Shown here one piece after another: positions 1-8,163 of a stretch of DNA of 50,228 bases. The position numbers and the translations under genes were made by a program. This DNA is from Rickettsiaceae bacterium (lineage in GTDB: Bacteria > Pseudomonadota > Alphaproteobacteria > Rickettsiales > Rickettsiaceae), in the NCBI GenBank assembly GCA_023301685.1, contig JALZUG010000040.1, positions 1 through 50,228 of the forward strand, given 5' to 3'. The notes under the pieces are model-generated. The model was not told where the DNA came from and did no database searches. It saw only the letters and a list, made by a program, of their open reading frames with translations. Each line of letters opens with the position of its first letter. Position 1 is the first letter of the stretch.

Positions 1-208
1 TGTAATAGTGTGAGTGTTAATATAATAGATTGCCACGTCGCCTAGCAGCTCCTCGCAATGACTAGATATATATTGAGTGTTTAGAACGAACCGTCATAGA
101 GAGCGCATCGCGGCTATCCAGTGTAATAGTGAGTGTTAATATAATAGATTGCCGCGTCGCCTAGCAGCTCCTCGCAATGACGAGATATATATTGAGTGTT
201 TGAACGAT
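1..208. repeat. Tandem copies of a palindromic repeat element
   Basis: Two near-identical units of about 87-89 bases occur at 1-89 and 122-208, offset by 119-121 bases with a 2-base indel near the start. Each contains a core beginning agattgcc(a/g)cgtcgcc and ending cctcgcaatgac (27-62 and 146-182). Between them, 93-121 (gtcatagagagcgcatcgcg and onward) is a diverged reverse complement of the same core, so the block reads core, inverted core, core. Such inverted halves fit a mobile palindromic element of the type common in Rickettsiales intergenic DNA; the family assignment is from memory. The first unit starts at the window edge and may continue upstream. Confidence 0.8.
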
Positions 209-242
209 ATGTTGGTTGGTGACGAAATAAGTATGGCGAAAT

Positions 243-275
243 AGATTGTCGCGTCATTTCGTTTCTTGCAATGGC
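243..275. repeat. Degenerate repeat core entering the fdxA 3' end
   Basis: A third, worn copy of the core (agattgtcgcgtc ... cttgcaatggc) lies just after the tandem pair. It differs from the 146-182 copy by several substitutions and a few deleted bases. It overlaps the last codons and the stop of the minus-strand ferredoxin gene (stop at 254-256), so the C-terminal residues PLQETK are encoded inside the repeat. Confidence 0.6.
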
Positions 276-586
276 AGAATATATTTTTCGTACTTATTTT
301 TTTCGTCTTTATATTTATCAGCGTCGGGTAATGGATCTTTTATTTTTGTTATATTGGGTCCTGTTTCAGATAATTCTTTATTAATCTCAATCCATTTGAT
401 CAGATCTGGAGATTCTTCGCTAATGGCATCTATTGGGCATTCAGGTACACACACTCCGCAATCAATGCATTCATCTGGGTTGATTATTAGCATTAATTCA
501 TGTTCATAGAAGCAGTCAACAGGGCATACTTCCACACAGTCAGTATATTTACATTTTATGCACTCATCAGTAACAACGTAAGTCAA
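254..586 (-). CDS. fdxA: 7Fe-type ferredoxin FdxA
   Basis: A 110-residue soluble electron carrier. The first cluster motif has Cys9, Cys12, Cys17 and Cys21-Pro, and the second is Cys40-x2-Cys43-x2-Cys46-x3-Cys50-Pro. This spacing is that of the seven-iron ferredoxins, with one 3Fe-4S and one 4Fe-4S cluster, found widely in alphaproteobacteria. The start ATG overlaps the ccmC stop by four bases, so the two genes are very probably translated from one message. The tail after about residue 60 is charged and lysine-rich, as in the family. The last residues come from a degenerate palindromic repeat. Its redox partner cannot be told from the context. Confidence 0.93.
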   Translation of the reverse strand: MTYVVTDECIKCKYTDCVEVCPVDCFYEHELMLIINPDECIDCGVCVPECPIDAISEESPDLIKWIEINKELSETGPNITKIKDPLPDADKYKDEKNKYEKYILPLQETK

Positions 587-1290
587 TTGATCCTCCCGCT
601 ATTATATTTTATGTTATTGAGTAAGATTCTAGTACGCATTAATATTAATAGTAAGAAAAAACAAATAAAGCTAGTAAACATTATCATCAATGGGATTAAC
701 ATCGAGCTATGAATTGAAGGTCCAGACATTTTAAAAACGCTGGCTGGTTGATGTAGGCTATACCATATGTCTACAGAGAATTTTACAATTGGTATATTGA
801 TAAAACCAATTATAGCTATGACCGAAGCAGGTTTCTCTGCTCTTAGTATGTTAGTTCCACTGTTTGTCACAGATATGTAGCTTAAATATAGTAAGAATAG
901 TATTAGCATAGATGTAAGCCGAGCATCCCATACCCACCAGGCTCCCCAGATTGGTTTACCCCATAGTGAACCAGTAACAAGAGTAATTAATGCAAAAGTT
1001 GCTCCTATCGGCGCTGCTGCTATTGAAAGTAAGTATGATATCCTGGTTTTCCATACTAGGCTAGAGAAACTACAAACTGCCATAAAACTGTATATTCCAA
1101 GGCTCATCCAGGCAGATGGAACGTGAACATACATAACCCTAACCATCTCTCCTTGCTGATAATCTGCAGGAGATGAAAATAATGCAAAATATAATCCAAT
1201 GCATAAAGTAGATGGAAATAATATTGCTAAAATCGGAAGAAGTGGTTTTTCTATTTTTGCAAAAAACTGTGGTGTAAGAAGTTTTAACAT
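583..1290 (-). CDS. ccmC: Heme exporter/chaperone CcmC
   Basis: A 235-residue inner-membrane protein of System I cytochrome c maturation. CcmC presents heme to the periplasmic chaperone CcmE. The heme-binding WWD signature is plain: [17 protein letters not shown] in the middle of the protein, between hydrophobic segments, with about six membrane helices in all. The histidines expected on either side of the WWD loop are present (VHVPSAW and SLHQP). It sits between pgeF and fdxA, touching both (1-base and 4-base overlaps), which implies a transcriptional unit. No other ccm gene is in the window; scattered ccm genes are usual in Rickettsiales. Confidence 0.93.
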   Translation of the reverse strand: MLKLLTPQFFAKIEKPLLPILAILFPSTLCIGLYFALFSSPADYQQGEMVRVMYVHVPSAWMSLGIYSFMAVCSFSSLVWKTRISYLLSIAAAPIGATFALITLVTGSLWGKPIWGAWWVWDARLTSMLILFLLYLSYISVTNSGTNILRAEKPASVIAIIGFINIPIVKFSVDIWYSLHQPASVFKMSGPSIHSSMLIPLMIMFTSFICFFLLLILMRTRILLNNIKYNSGRIN

Positions 1291-2024
1291 TATCTAATTA
1301 TAATAGTTGATAAGATATTTTGACTATATTTTTCGTTTCTGTGTGTACATCTACGAAAACTCGGATATTTATCTTCAAGCTCATAGGTGTCATCATCTAT
1401 AGTAACAGCAATTTCTATGTTTTCCTGCTCAAGCTTTAACCTTACATATCCAGGAAGGTCAAACATATAGTGATTTTTATTTTTTGATCCAATAAAGAAT
1501 TTTTTATAGGATCTATCATCGTGAATAAAATCCTGGTAGTATTTTGCATCAACCTCATATGATTTTTGCTGAATAGAAGGACCTATAAGAGCTTTTATTT
1601 GTTTTGCTCCATGTTGCTTCATTTTATTGTATAGGTGAGTGATTATGTTATTTTTAGCACCCTTCCATCCGCAGTGAGCAGCTCCTATAACAGACCCATC
1701 AGCGCTTGCAAGCAATACTGGGACGCAATCAGCTGTTAAAATACCCAGAGCAACATTTTTCTTCGTTGTTATCGATCCATCTGCTTCTTCTTGAGATTGG
1801 TAGTTAGTATTATCGGCATCTAGAATTTCAGTTCCATGAACTTGTTTTAAGATAACTAGCCCATGAGCATTATATTCATTCTGTATTACATCAATATTTT
1901 TTTGGGTCTCTGCTAAAATTGCAGCATTTTCAGCTCTATGTTTTCCATATTTCCCACTTGATGCTGTATAAGTTCGGTCAAAGATTTTATAATAAACTTT
2001 GTCTTTTATGAATTCAATTTCCAT
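1290..2024 (-). CDS. pgeF: Peptidoglycan editing factor PgeF (YfiH/DUF152 family)
   Basis: A cytoplasmic metal-dependent enzyme of the YfiH family, formerly called polyphenol oxidase or laccase. Members remove wrongly incorporated L-Ser from the peptidoglycan precursor. The metal ligands are visible as QVHGTE (His), TADCVPV (Cys) and GAAHCGWKGA (His). GPSIQQKSYEVD matches the family's GP.I...YEV motif. The frame stays open to an ATG at 2060 (256 residues), but that start would overlap the divergent gene at 2059. I prefer the ATG at 2024 (MEIEFIKDK, 244 residues). Its stop overlaps the ccmC start by one base. Confidence 0.85.
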   Translation of the reverse strand: MEIEFIKDKVYYKIFDRTYTASSGKYGKHRAENAAILAETQKNIDVIQNEYNAHGLVILKQVHGTEILDADNTNYQSQEEADGSITTKKNVALGILTADCVPVLLASADGSVIGAAHCGWKGAKNNIITHLYNKMKQHGAKQIKALIGPSIQQKSYEVDAKYYQDFIHDDRSYKKFFIGSKNKNHYMFDLPGYVRLKLEQENIEIAVTIDDDTYELEDKYPSFRRCTHRNEKYSQNILSTIIIR

Positions 2025-2058
2025 AATTGCATTTGAAGTTCTATATGTGAGTTTTACC

Positions 2059-2790
2059 ATGAATAAGCTACCAGATAATCAACAAAAATACAATCTATTA
2101 GAAGAAACCCGGAATGTACTTAAAAATAATTTTGGTCTTACTCCTTGTATTGGAGCTGAAATTGAGTTTTATCTAGGCGATGAGGTGAGTATTCCAGCGT
2201 TGGAGAAGATAATTGGACATGCAATAAAAGTTGAAAAAGGTAAGAATCAGTATGAGATTGATTTAAGACCATCGAATGATCTTGTGGAATATACAAAATA
2301 TATTGAACTAGTTAGAGATAAAGTAGAGCAAGGTGCAGAAGAACTTGGTGGAAAGGCGGATTTTAGCTCTAAGCCATATATTAATGATTATGGTAATAGT
2401 ATGCACATACATCTGAATTTCTTGGAAGATAATGATATTGAAAAGTTTGCCCGAATTTTATGCTATTATTTATCAGATGATATATCGGTATTTTTACCAC
2501 TTGAAGAGGATTGGAATCGTCTTGATGAGAAATTTATGGCTCCAACCCATATCTGTTATGGAGGTAATAACAGAACAGTAGCCATTAGAATACCTGACTC
2601 TATGCCAAGAAGGTTAGAACACAGAGTCCCAGCAGCAAGCGCAGATCCAGCGGCTGTTGTTTACGCCATTTTAGTATCAATTGCAACAGGTCTATCAAGT
2701 CAGGTAGATACAAAAACATACGCCAAAATATTTGGTAATGCCTCTGATAAGCAGTATGGTTTGAAAAGAATATTGCAATACACAATATAA
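2059..2790 (+). CDS. Short glutamine-synthetase-like catalytic domain protein
   Basis: A 243-residue protein that carries the glutamine synthetase catalytic motifs in order but is roughly half the length of GlnA. Visible motifs are GAEIEFYL (the ExE metal pair), NQYEIDLRPSNDLVE (the QxEI metal glutamate), GNSMHIHLNF (equivalent of GSGMHxHQS), YGGNNRTVAIRIPDS (the NR...IRIP nucleotide/phosphate arginines) and RRLEHRVPAASADP (the RxExR...SANP glutamate). The N-terminal beta-grasp domain is missing, and only about 35 residues separate the first two metal sites. The catalytic side chains therefore appear kept, so it may be active on glutamate or on another gamma-carboxylate. The start MNKLPDNQ at 2059 is preferred over an upstream in-frame ATG at 1999 that lies inside pgeF. 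Confidence 0.75.
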   Translation: MNKLPDNQQKYNLLEETRNVLKNNFGLTPCIGAEIEFYLGDEVSIPALEKIIGHAIKVEKGKNQYEIDLRPSNDLVEYTKYIELVRDKVEQGAEELGGKADFSSKPYINDYGNSMHIHLNFLEDNDIEKFARILCYYLSDDISVFLPLEEDWNRLDEKFMAPTHICYGGNNRTVAIRIPDSMPRRLEHRVPAASADPAAVVYAILVSIATGLSSQVDTKTYAKIFGNASDKQYGLKRILQYTI

Positions 2791-2927
2791 TAGTATTATT
2801 TTGTAAGGAGTGCCTATAAATCACACTATATTTTTAACAATTGAATTATATCTGACTATTTATATAGCCTATATTATTTTCAAGTAGTAAACTGAAGGGC
2901 GATGATTAATTTTATTTACATTAAATT

Positions 2928-3335
2928 ATGTCTAATCTATTAAGCCTTATTCTTTTAGTTACTCTTCCAGCTGTTGCGTTTTTTCTGTATAAGCGTGTGA
3001 AAGGTGGAGCTAGCAAAAACGATGTTAGCTCTGGTGCTGAAAATACTATGTCGCAGGAAGACTATCAAGCGAAGAAATATCCTAAAGATGAGGAAGTGTC
3101 TCTAACATTAGAGGAGAGAATCGAACTTTCTTGGCAATTTCTTACAAATGTAACAGAACAGATTTTGAATAAATTTTCTAAGGAAGATAGAAATGTTGTG
3201 CATGATGCTGGAGAGAAAATGAATAGACACGGCATGTCTTATCAGCATGATGTTAAGCAAGAAGCAAAAGTTACAATAGACGTTGTCAAATCTAGAACTA
3301 AAAAGCAGAAGAAAGATAAAGGGCGTTCTAGATAG
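2928..3335 (+). CDS. Hypothetical protein with one N-terminal membrane anchor
   Basis: A 135-residue protein I do not recognise. Residues 4-22 form a single hydrophobic segment (LLSLILLVTLPAVAFFLYK), followed by a positively charged stop-transfer stretch. This would leave the hydrophilic remainder in the cytoplasm if positive-inside holds. The rest is charged, with a possible helical region (LTLEERIELSWQFLTNVTEQ) and a very basic C-terminus. It is flanked by the GS-like gene and photolyase on the same strand, with gaps of about 130 bases on each side, so it may be its own unit. No catalytic motif is visible. Confidence 0.65.
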   Translation: MSNLLSLILLVTLPAVAFFLYKRVKGGASKNDVSSGAENTMSQEDYQAKKYPKDEEVSLTLEERIELSWQFLTNVTEQILNKFSKEDRNVVHDAGEKMNRHGMSYQHDVKQEAKVTIDVVKSRTKKQKKDKGRSR

Positions 3336-3466
3336 CGCTGTATTGAAAGTATATGTATGAAAATCATGCATTTGAGATGTTGTATGATTTCACTATCTAC
3401 TACAAAACAATGTAATAAGATAATTTATTAGCTTAATATTCTATTATTTATAATATCTGTAAAATT

Positions 3467-4894
3467 GTGAAGAATAAAAGAACCATTGTCTGGTTTAGAA
3501 AAGATTTAAGACTTTCAGATAATCCAGCTCTTTTTGAAGCATGTCAGCAAGGAGAGATTTTGCCAATCTATATATTGGAAGATGATGATAGTAACTGGTC
3601 TCTCGGTGAAGCACAAAAATGGTGGTTATATAATAGTCTTAAAAAGCTAGGTTCTGATTTATATAAGTACAAATCTAAGCTTATTTTAAGAAAAGGCAAT
3701 GCTCTATCAATAATTTCTCAGCTAGTCAAAGATACAAAATCTGATGCTATATTTTGGAACAGATGCTATGAACCAAGTTCTATTCAAAGAGACGCCAGAA
3801 TAAAAAAGTATTTAAAGGATAGCGAAATTGAAGTAAAGAGTTTTGGAGCTAATTTGCTGTTTGAACCTTGGGAAGTGAAGAGCAAGTCTGGCAATTATTT
3901 TAAGGTTTTTACCCCTTTTTGGAAGAGTTGTAATTTAAATTATAGTCCAAGATCTTTATATAATTCGCCTGTTATTAAGCCTATCGATAGTGGGTTTGAA
4001 ACTGATGATATAGAGTCTTGGGAATTAATACCAACTAATCCAGGCCGGACAGAGAAATTTAATGAATATTGGGTTCCGGGGGAAAATAGAGCTCAGAATC
4101 TATTATCAGAATTTATGGAGTATAATATTGAGAAATATACGACTAATCGTGATATTCCTAGTGTGAATGGTACTTCCAGATTATCACCTTATCTCCATTT
4201 TGGAGAAATTAGTCCGCATCAAATATGGTATAAGATAGAAGATTATCATAATATGAATGTATTTGGTAGTAGTGTGGATAAATACTTATCAGAAATTGGA
4301 TGGCGTGAATTTTCTTATCATCTGCTCTACCACTATCACGACCTTCCATCAAAAGAGTTTAATCTAAAATTTCAAAATTTCCCTTGGAAGTTTGATGTTG
4401 ATAATTTAAATAGGTGGCAAAAAGGTTTGACAGGATACCCTATTGTTGATGCTGGGATGCGAGAATTATGGAGTACTGGTTGGATGCATAATAGAGTCAG
4501 GATGATTGTAGCATCTTTTTTAACAAAACACTTGTTGATTCCGTGGCAAGAAGGTGCTAAATGGTTCTTGGATACACTTCTTGATGCTGATTTAGCAAAC
4601 AATTCGGCAGGCTGGCAGTGGGTTGCAGGATGCGGGGCTGATGCTTCGCCGTATTTCAGAATTTTTAATCCAATAACGCAAGGTATGAAGTTTGATGCTG
4701 CTGGGGAATATATAAGAAAATGGATTCCTGAGTTAGCGGCTTTGTCAAATAAATATATTCATCAGCCTTGGGAGGTCTGTGAAGAAGAATTAAACTCCAG
4801 CGGTATAGAGCTTGGGACAACTTATCCTAAGCCTATTATAGATCACTTATATGCTAGAAATCGTGCTTTAGAGTTATATTCTAAGTTACAATGA
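3467..4894 (+). CDS. phrB: Deoxyribodipyrimidine photolyase (CPD class I)
   Basis: A 475-residue flavoenzyme that splits UV-induced cyclobutane pyrimidine dimers using blue light. The N-terminal Rossmann-like antenna domain begins RTIVWFRKDLRLSDNPAL, the family hallmark. The C-terminal FAD domain contains WREFSYHLLY, WQKGLTGYPIVDAGMRELW, GWMHNRVRMIVASFLTK, DADLANNSAGWQWVAG and YFRIFNPITQG, which include the FAD- and DNA-contacting residues. Length is normal for the family. Translation starts at a GTG (GTG AAG AAT AAA); no in-frame ATG lies nearby. Its 3' end overlaps the convergent porin gene by nine bases. A light-dependent repair enzyme suggests a light-exposed host or habitat. Confidence 0.95.
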   Translation: MKNKRTIVWFRKDLRLSDNPALFEACQQGEILPIYILEDDDSNWSLGEAQKWWLYNSLKKLGSDLYKYKSKLILRKGNALSIISQLVKDTKSDAIFWNRCYEPSSIQRDARIKKYLKDSEIEVKSFGANLLFEPWEVKSKSGNYFKVFTPFWKSCNLNYSPRSLYNSPVIKPIDSGFETDDIESWELIPTNPGRTEKFNEYWVPGENRAQNLLSEFMEYNIEKYTTNRDIPSVNGTSRLSPYLHFGEISPHQIWYKIEDYHNMNVFGSSVDKYLSEIGWREFSYHLLYHYHDLPSKEFNLKFQNFPWKFDVDNLNRWQKGLTGYPIVDAGMRELWSTGWMHNRVRMIVASFLTKHLLIPWQEGAKWFLDTLLDADLANNSAGWQWVAGCGADASPYFRIFNPITQGMKFDAAGEYIRKWIPELAALSNKYIHQPWEVCEEELNSSGIELGTTYPKPIIDHLYARNRALELYSKLQ

Positions 4895-6205
4895 GGCTTG
4901 TAGACCGACTATGAATGCATGGGTTCTTGCGCCTTTATGACTATGAGTAGTACCTGGAACGCCATTCAAATCTCCACTGATATTGTTTAAAGGAGCGTAG
5001 CCTTGAACTCTGATTGCTTCACCAAATATTTTAACATTAGGTCTTACCATGGATGATATGCCAGCTACTAATTGCGATTGCAGTCTCCAAGGAGATCCTT
5101 TAGGACCTGCTTTAAATTCGCTATATTCAAGTGATAAATCAATATCTTTTTTACAAACAACATTTTGGAAATTATATTTTCCTCCTATAGAAAATGAACT
5201 TACTTTGCTTGCAGCAAATACATTGAGTGGAGGTGACGGATTATGTGTGCCTGGCCATTTTTTAACTGTTTGAGCAAACTCACCTTGTAGGGTAAGGTTA
5301 CTTAATTTTAGTCTTGCATAAGCATCCCAAGCTGGATTATGTTTCTTTCCAGGATTAAAGTGTGTTACTGGGAATTCTTGATTATATGCGCTGCCTTTTA
5401 TATATGATGCTCCAACTGTTATATTTGAGTTATCCATTATTTCATGACTATAATTTATATCAGCAGCAAAATTATTGATTCTACTTGGAACATTTGTCCC
5501 TTTTACGGGCACATTTGCTGATCTAAATTGTGCACCACCTTGAATTGCAGTAACCGATGCGTTAAATCCGTTTATATCAATACCAATGATACCGCTATAT
5601 GCAAGTGGTCCAAATGCATGCCATACTGTAGAAGCTGTAAAAGGGCTAACAGTATCCATCAACCCAAAAGGTACATCCTGTTTACCAAATGAAGCATAGA
5701 TTGGATATTCATTTTTATCACCAAGTAAAATGTAAGCTTTTCTAACTTGCACCTGATTTCTGCCAAGAGAAGTATTATTTCCACTTCCAAAGCTTTGTTG
5801 TGGATTATAGAGGAGTTCGCTATATAGGGCCATCCATGGAGTTATTGATCCAGAGGCTTGAACTTGCACGCTATGTAATGCTATTTCAGATACTTCTTTA
5901 CCAATCTGATTTGTAGAAGTTGGGTGTCTCATTAGATATCCAAATTTAGATTCTCTATTGCTAGTTTGGTAATCCGCAATAGCAATAATTGAAGCTCCAA
6001 TATATAACGTTCCTTCATTTAAATGTTCTTCTTTATTTCTAAATAAGAATTGTTGTTTTTTAGAGATGTCAGTTGTTGGATCCATCATTTTATAACTATA
6101 TACAGAATCCATTTCTACATAACTGTGACTTGCGTTATCCGCAAGCGCTGGAGAGATTAGTATAGTGGAGATTATAGAGAGTGATAATATTTTTTTTATA
6201 ATCAT
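4886..6205 (-). CDS. Outer-membrane beta-barrel, LbtU-like porin
   Basis: A 439-residue exported protein. Residues 1-22 form a typical Sec signal peptide ending ALA before DNASHS. The mature part alternates hydrophobic and polar residues and ends in an even pattern (HAFIVGLQASL), as expected of an outer-membrane barrel. Stretches such as GTLYIGASIIAIADYQ and FGKQDVPFGLMDTVSPF resemble the LbtU family of siderophore porins known from Legionella and reported in Rickettsiales. The barrel call is firm, while the LbtU label rests on my recollection of the family. It is convergent with phrB (9-base overlap). About 100 bases separate its start from the MFS stop upstream. Confidence 0.6.
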   Translation of the reverse strand: MIIKKILSLSIISTILISPALADNASHSYVEMDSVYSYKMMDPTTDISKKQQFLFRNKEEHLNEGTLYIGASIIAIADYQTSNRESKFGYLMRHPTSTNQIGKEVSEIALHSVQVQASGSITPWMALYSELLYNPQQSFGSGNNTSLGRNQVQVRKAYILLGDKNEYPIYASFGKQDVPFGLMDTVSPFTASTVWHAFGPLAYSGIIGIDINGFNASVTAIQGGAQFRSANVPVKGTNVPSRINNFAADINYSHEIMDNSNITVGASYIKGSAYNQEFPVTHFNPGKKHNPAWDAYARLKLSNLTLQGEFAQTVKKWPGTHNPSPPLNVFAASKVSSFSIGGKYNFQNVVCKKDIDLSLEYSEFKAGPKGSPWRLQSQLVAGISSMVRPNVKIFGEAIRVQGYAPLNNISGDLNGVPGTTHSHKGARTHAFIVGLQASL

Positions 6206-6306
6206 TTTAGCTAATTTATTTTCTTATGGGAGTTTATATTAGAACATAAGAAGCTCTGATTTTTAACCAAAAAATAAATTATTTATTATTATTAATTCAA
6301 GCTGTT

Positions 6307-7542
6307 TTATTTATGTTTTTTATCAAAAATGCTCAATATTATAAATGTGAGGATTGCGAAGAATGAGACATAAAATATTGGGAACATTGTGAGATCAAAA
6401 TTTTTCATGCAAAACAGGCATATAAAATTGGCTGTTCCAGACATAAGCATTGAACCAGAGGTGTGACCAAGGCTAACTCCTCTGTATCTTTCATTTACAT
6501 TAAAGGCTTTTACAATTACCCCATGTGCAAGAGCATTAAACGGAGCAACTGATGCTGCAAGCAGAATGCAAGATACTAAAGTCAAATTAAATAGTTCATA
6601 ATATATAGAAATTATAAGTAAAGCGCAAGAAAGCAGGGTCATTAAAACACTTGATTTGACAACTGCTTTTAGCGAGAATCTATCAGCCAAGAATCCAGCA
6701 AGTGGCATTGTGGCACCAAATACTAAAACAATCAGTATAGAAAATGTTGTAATAATTGTACTTGTGTTTGGCACAACTATTGGTAGATATTGCCTCATAA
6801 ATACTATAGAAATTTGATAGGTAACACCAAATCCTCCGGCAAGTAATATCACTAACACTAGGGTTTTCCATTTTTCTTTTACAAAATCAAAAAAGCCATT
6901 AAATTTAAACCCATCTTCTTTTGCTTTTATGAAATCTGGTGTTTCTTCTAGATATCGTCTGTAATATATGGTGAGCAATGCAAGTGGCATTGATAGTAAG
7001 AACGGAATACGCCACCCCCATTCTGGGAAGATTGAAGAATTAAAAAAGTTTGTCGATGCAATTCCAAGTATGAGGCCACAGACTCCCGTCGCTCTTGCAA
7101 CGGCTGAGGCCGTATAATGATATTTATTTCCCAAATGCTCTATGACGTATATAGCTGCACCATCATATTCACCGGCAACAAAAAACCCTTGGAAAAAACG
7201 ACATAAAATCAGGATTTGAGTGCTGACAAAGCCGATTGAGTTATAGTCAGGTAAGAGTCCGATTGTAAGTGTTGGAACAGCAATTCCAATCATTGTAATT
7301 CTCAATGATATTCTTCTTCCATATAGGTCTCCAATTCTGCTAAAAAAGATTGAACCTAATGGTTTTGCCAAATATGAGAATGCATAAATTGCAAAAACAT
7401 ACATTAAGCTTTCAATTTTATCAACTCCAGGAAAGAATTTTGATGCAAGGATTCCTGCCGAAAATGCGTATAAGCTATAGTCGTAATATTCAACAATGGT
7501 ACCTAAAAATGCGCCAGTAACTTTTTTTCTATTTTTCTTCAT
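6307..7542 (-). CDS. MFS transporter, ProP/metabolite:H+ symporter type
   Basis: A 411-residue polytopic carrier with about twelve membrane helices. The first helix carries GTIVEYYDYSLYAF, the signature of the metabolite:H+ symporter branch (proline/betaine ProP, citrate and dicarboxylate carriers), followed by the MFS loop-2 motif GDLYGRRISLR. Helix 4 has CRFFQGFFVAGEYDGA, matching the GxxxGGEYGG pattern. Rickettsiales carry many ProP paralogues for scavenging host metabolites; the substrate here cannot be read off. It overlaps the end of gmk by 14 bases and so is probably cotranscribed with it. Confidence 0.88.
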   Translation of the reverse strand: MKKNRKKVTGAFLGTIVEYYDYSLYAFSAGILASKFFPGVDKIESLMYVFAIYAFSYLAKPLGSIFFSRIGDLYGRRISLRITMIGIAVPTLTIGLLPDYNSIGFVSTQILILCRFFQGFFVAGEYDGAAIYVIEHLGNKYHYTASAVARATGVCGLILGIASTNFFNSSIFPEWGWRIPFLLSMPLALLTIYYRRYLEETPDFIKAKEDGFKFNGFFDFVKEKWKTLVLVILLAGGFGVTYQISIVFMRQYLPIVVPNTSTIITTFSILIVLVFGATMPLAGFLADRFSLKAVVKSSVLMTLLSCALLIISIYYELFNLTLVSCILLAASVAPFNALAHGVIVKAFNVNERYRGVSLGHTSGSMLMSGTANFICLFCMKNFDLTMFPIFYVSFFAILTFIILSIFDKKHK

Positions 7543-8131
7543 TAGGTGACCTTTCCATATGCTCTTTTTTTATTATCTTTTGTATCTCTTTTACTGCTTG
7601 CTCAAAATCATCATTTACTACTACGTAGTCGTAATTATTTGAATGAGATATTACTTCGGCTGCTAGTTTTAGTCTTTTTTCAATATCATCATCACTATCT
7701 TGTCCTCTGGATTCTAGTCTTACTCTTAACTCTTCAATTGACGGTGGTACAATAAAAATACTAACTACTTGATCTGATAATTTTTGCTTAATTTGTTGAG
7801 CACCTTGATGATCAATATCAAATAAGACATCATTCCCATTTGCTAGCACTTCATTTACATATTTTTTTGGTGTTCCATAGAGATTTCCGTAAACTTCTGC
7901 ATATTCAAGAAATTCGTCGGCATTTTTTAATTTTTGGAATTCTTCAGTTGTCTTAAAGAAATAATCGATTGCTTCTTTTTCGTCAGGCCTTGGGTTTCTG
8001 GTCGTAACAGAGATTGAGAGCATAATATTTTCATTATCATCTAGTATCCTTTTAGAGATTGATGTTTTTCCTCCCCCCGATGGTGCTGAGAGAATAACTA
8101 TCATAGCTTTACTTTGCACGCCCTTTACCAT
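7529..8131 (-). CDS. gmk: Guanylate kinase
   Basis: A 200-residue enzyme phosphorylating GMP to GDP with ATP in the cytoplasm. The P-loop is SAPSGGGKTS. The GMP-binding segment follows as SVTTRNPRPDE...DYFF with FLEYAEVYGNLYGTP, and IDHQGAQQIK and SIFIVPPS complete the family pattern. The frame opens at an ATG at 8131 (MVKGVQSKAM); the second Met, at 8104, would give MIVILSAPSGG, closer to the usual start, and I cannot choose firmly. It is divergent from the SDR gene, whose start lies 32 bases away. Confidence 0.95.
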   Translation of the reverse strand: MVKGVQSKAMIVILSAPSGGGKTSISKRILDDNENIMLSISVTTRNPRPDEKEAIDYFFKTTEEFQKLKNADEFLEYAEVYGNLYGTPKKYVNEVLANGNDVLFDIDHQGAQQIKQKLSDQVVSIFIVPPSIEELRVRLESRGQDSDDDIEKRLKLAAEVISHSNNYDYVVVNDDFEQAVKEIQKIIKKEHMERSPNEEK

Positions 8132-8163
8132 ATCTTTAATATGAATGATTTCGGATTAGTATA

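Noticed and set aside
1-208. Repeated units at the window start as a possible CRISPR array
   Set aside because: Only two units of about 87-89 bases with an inverted half between them; CRISPR arrays have short direct repeats with unrelated spacers, and no cas gene is near.
246-509. Plus-strand open frame opposite fdxA
   Set aside because: It is the antisense shadow of the ferredoxin gene, with no ribosome-binding site and no family resemblance.
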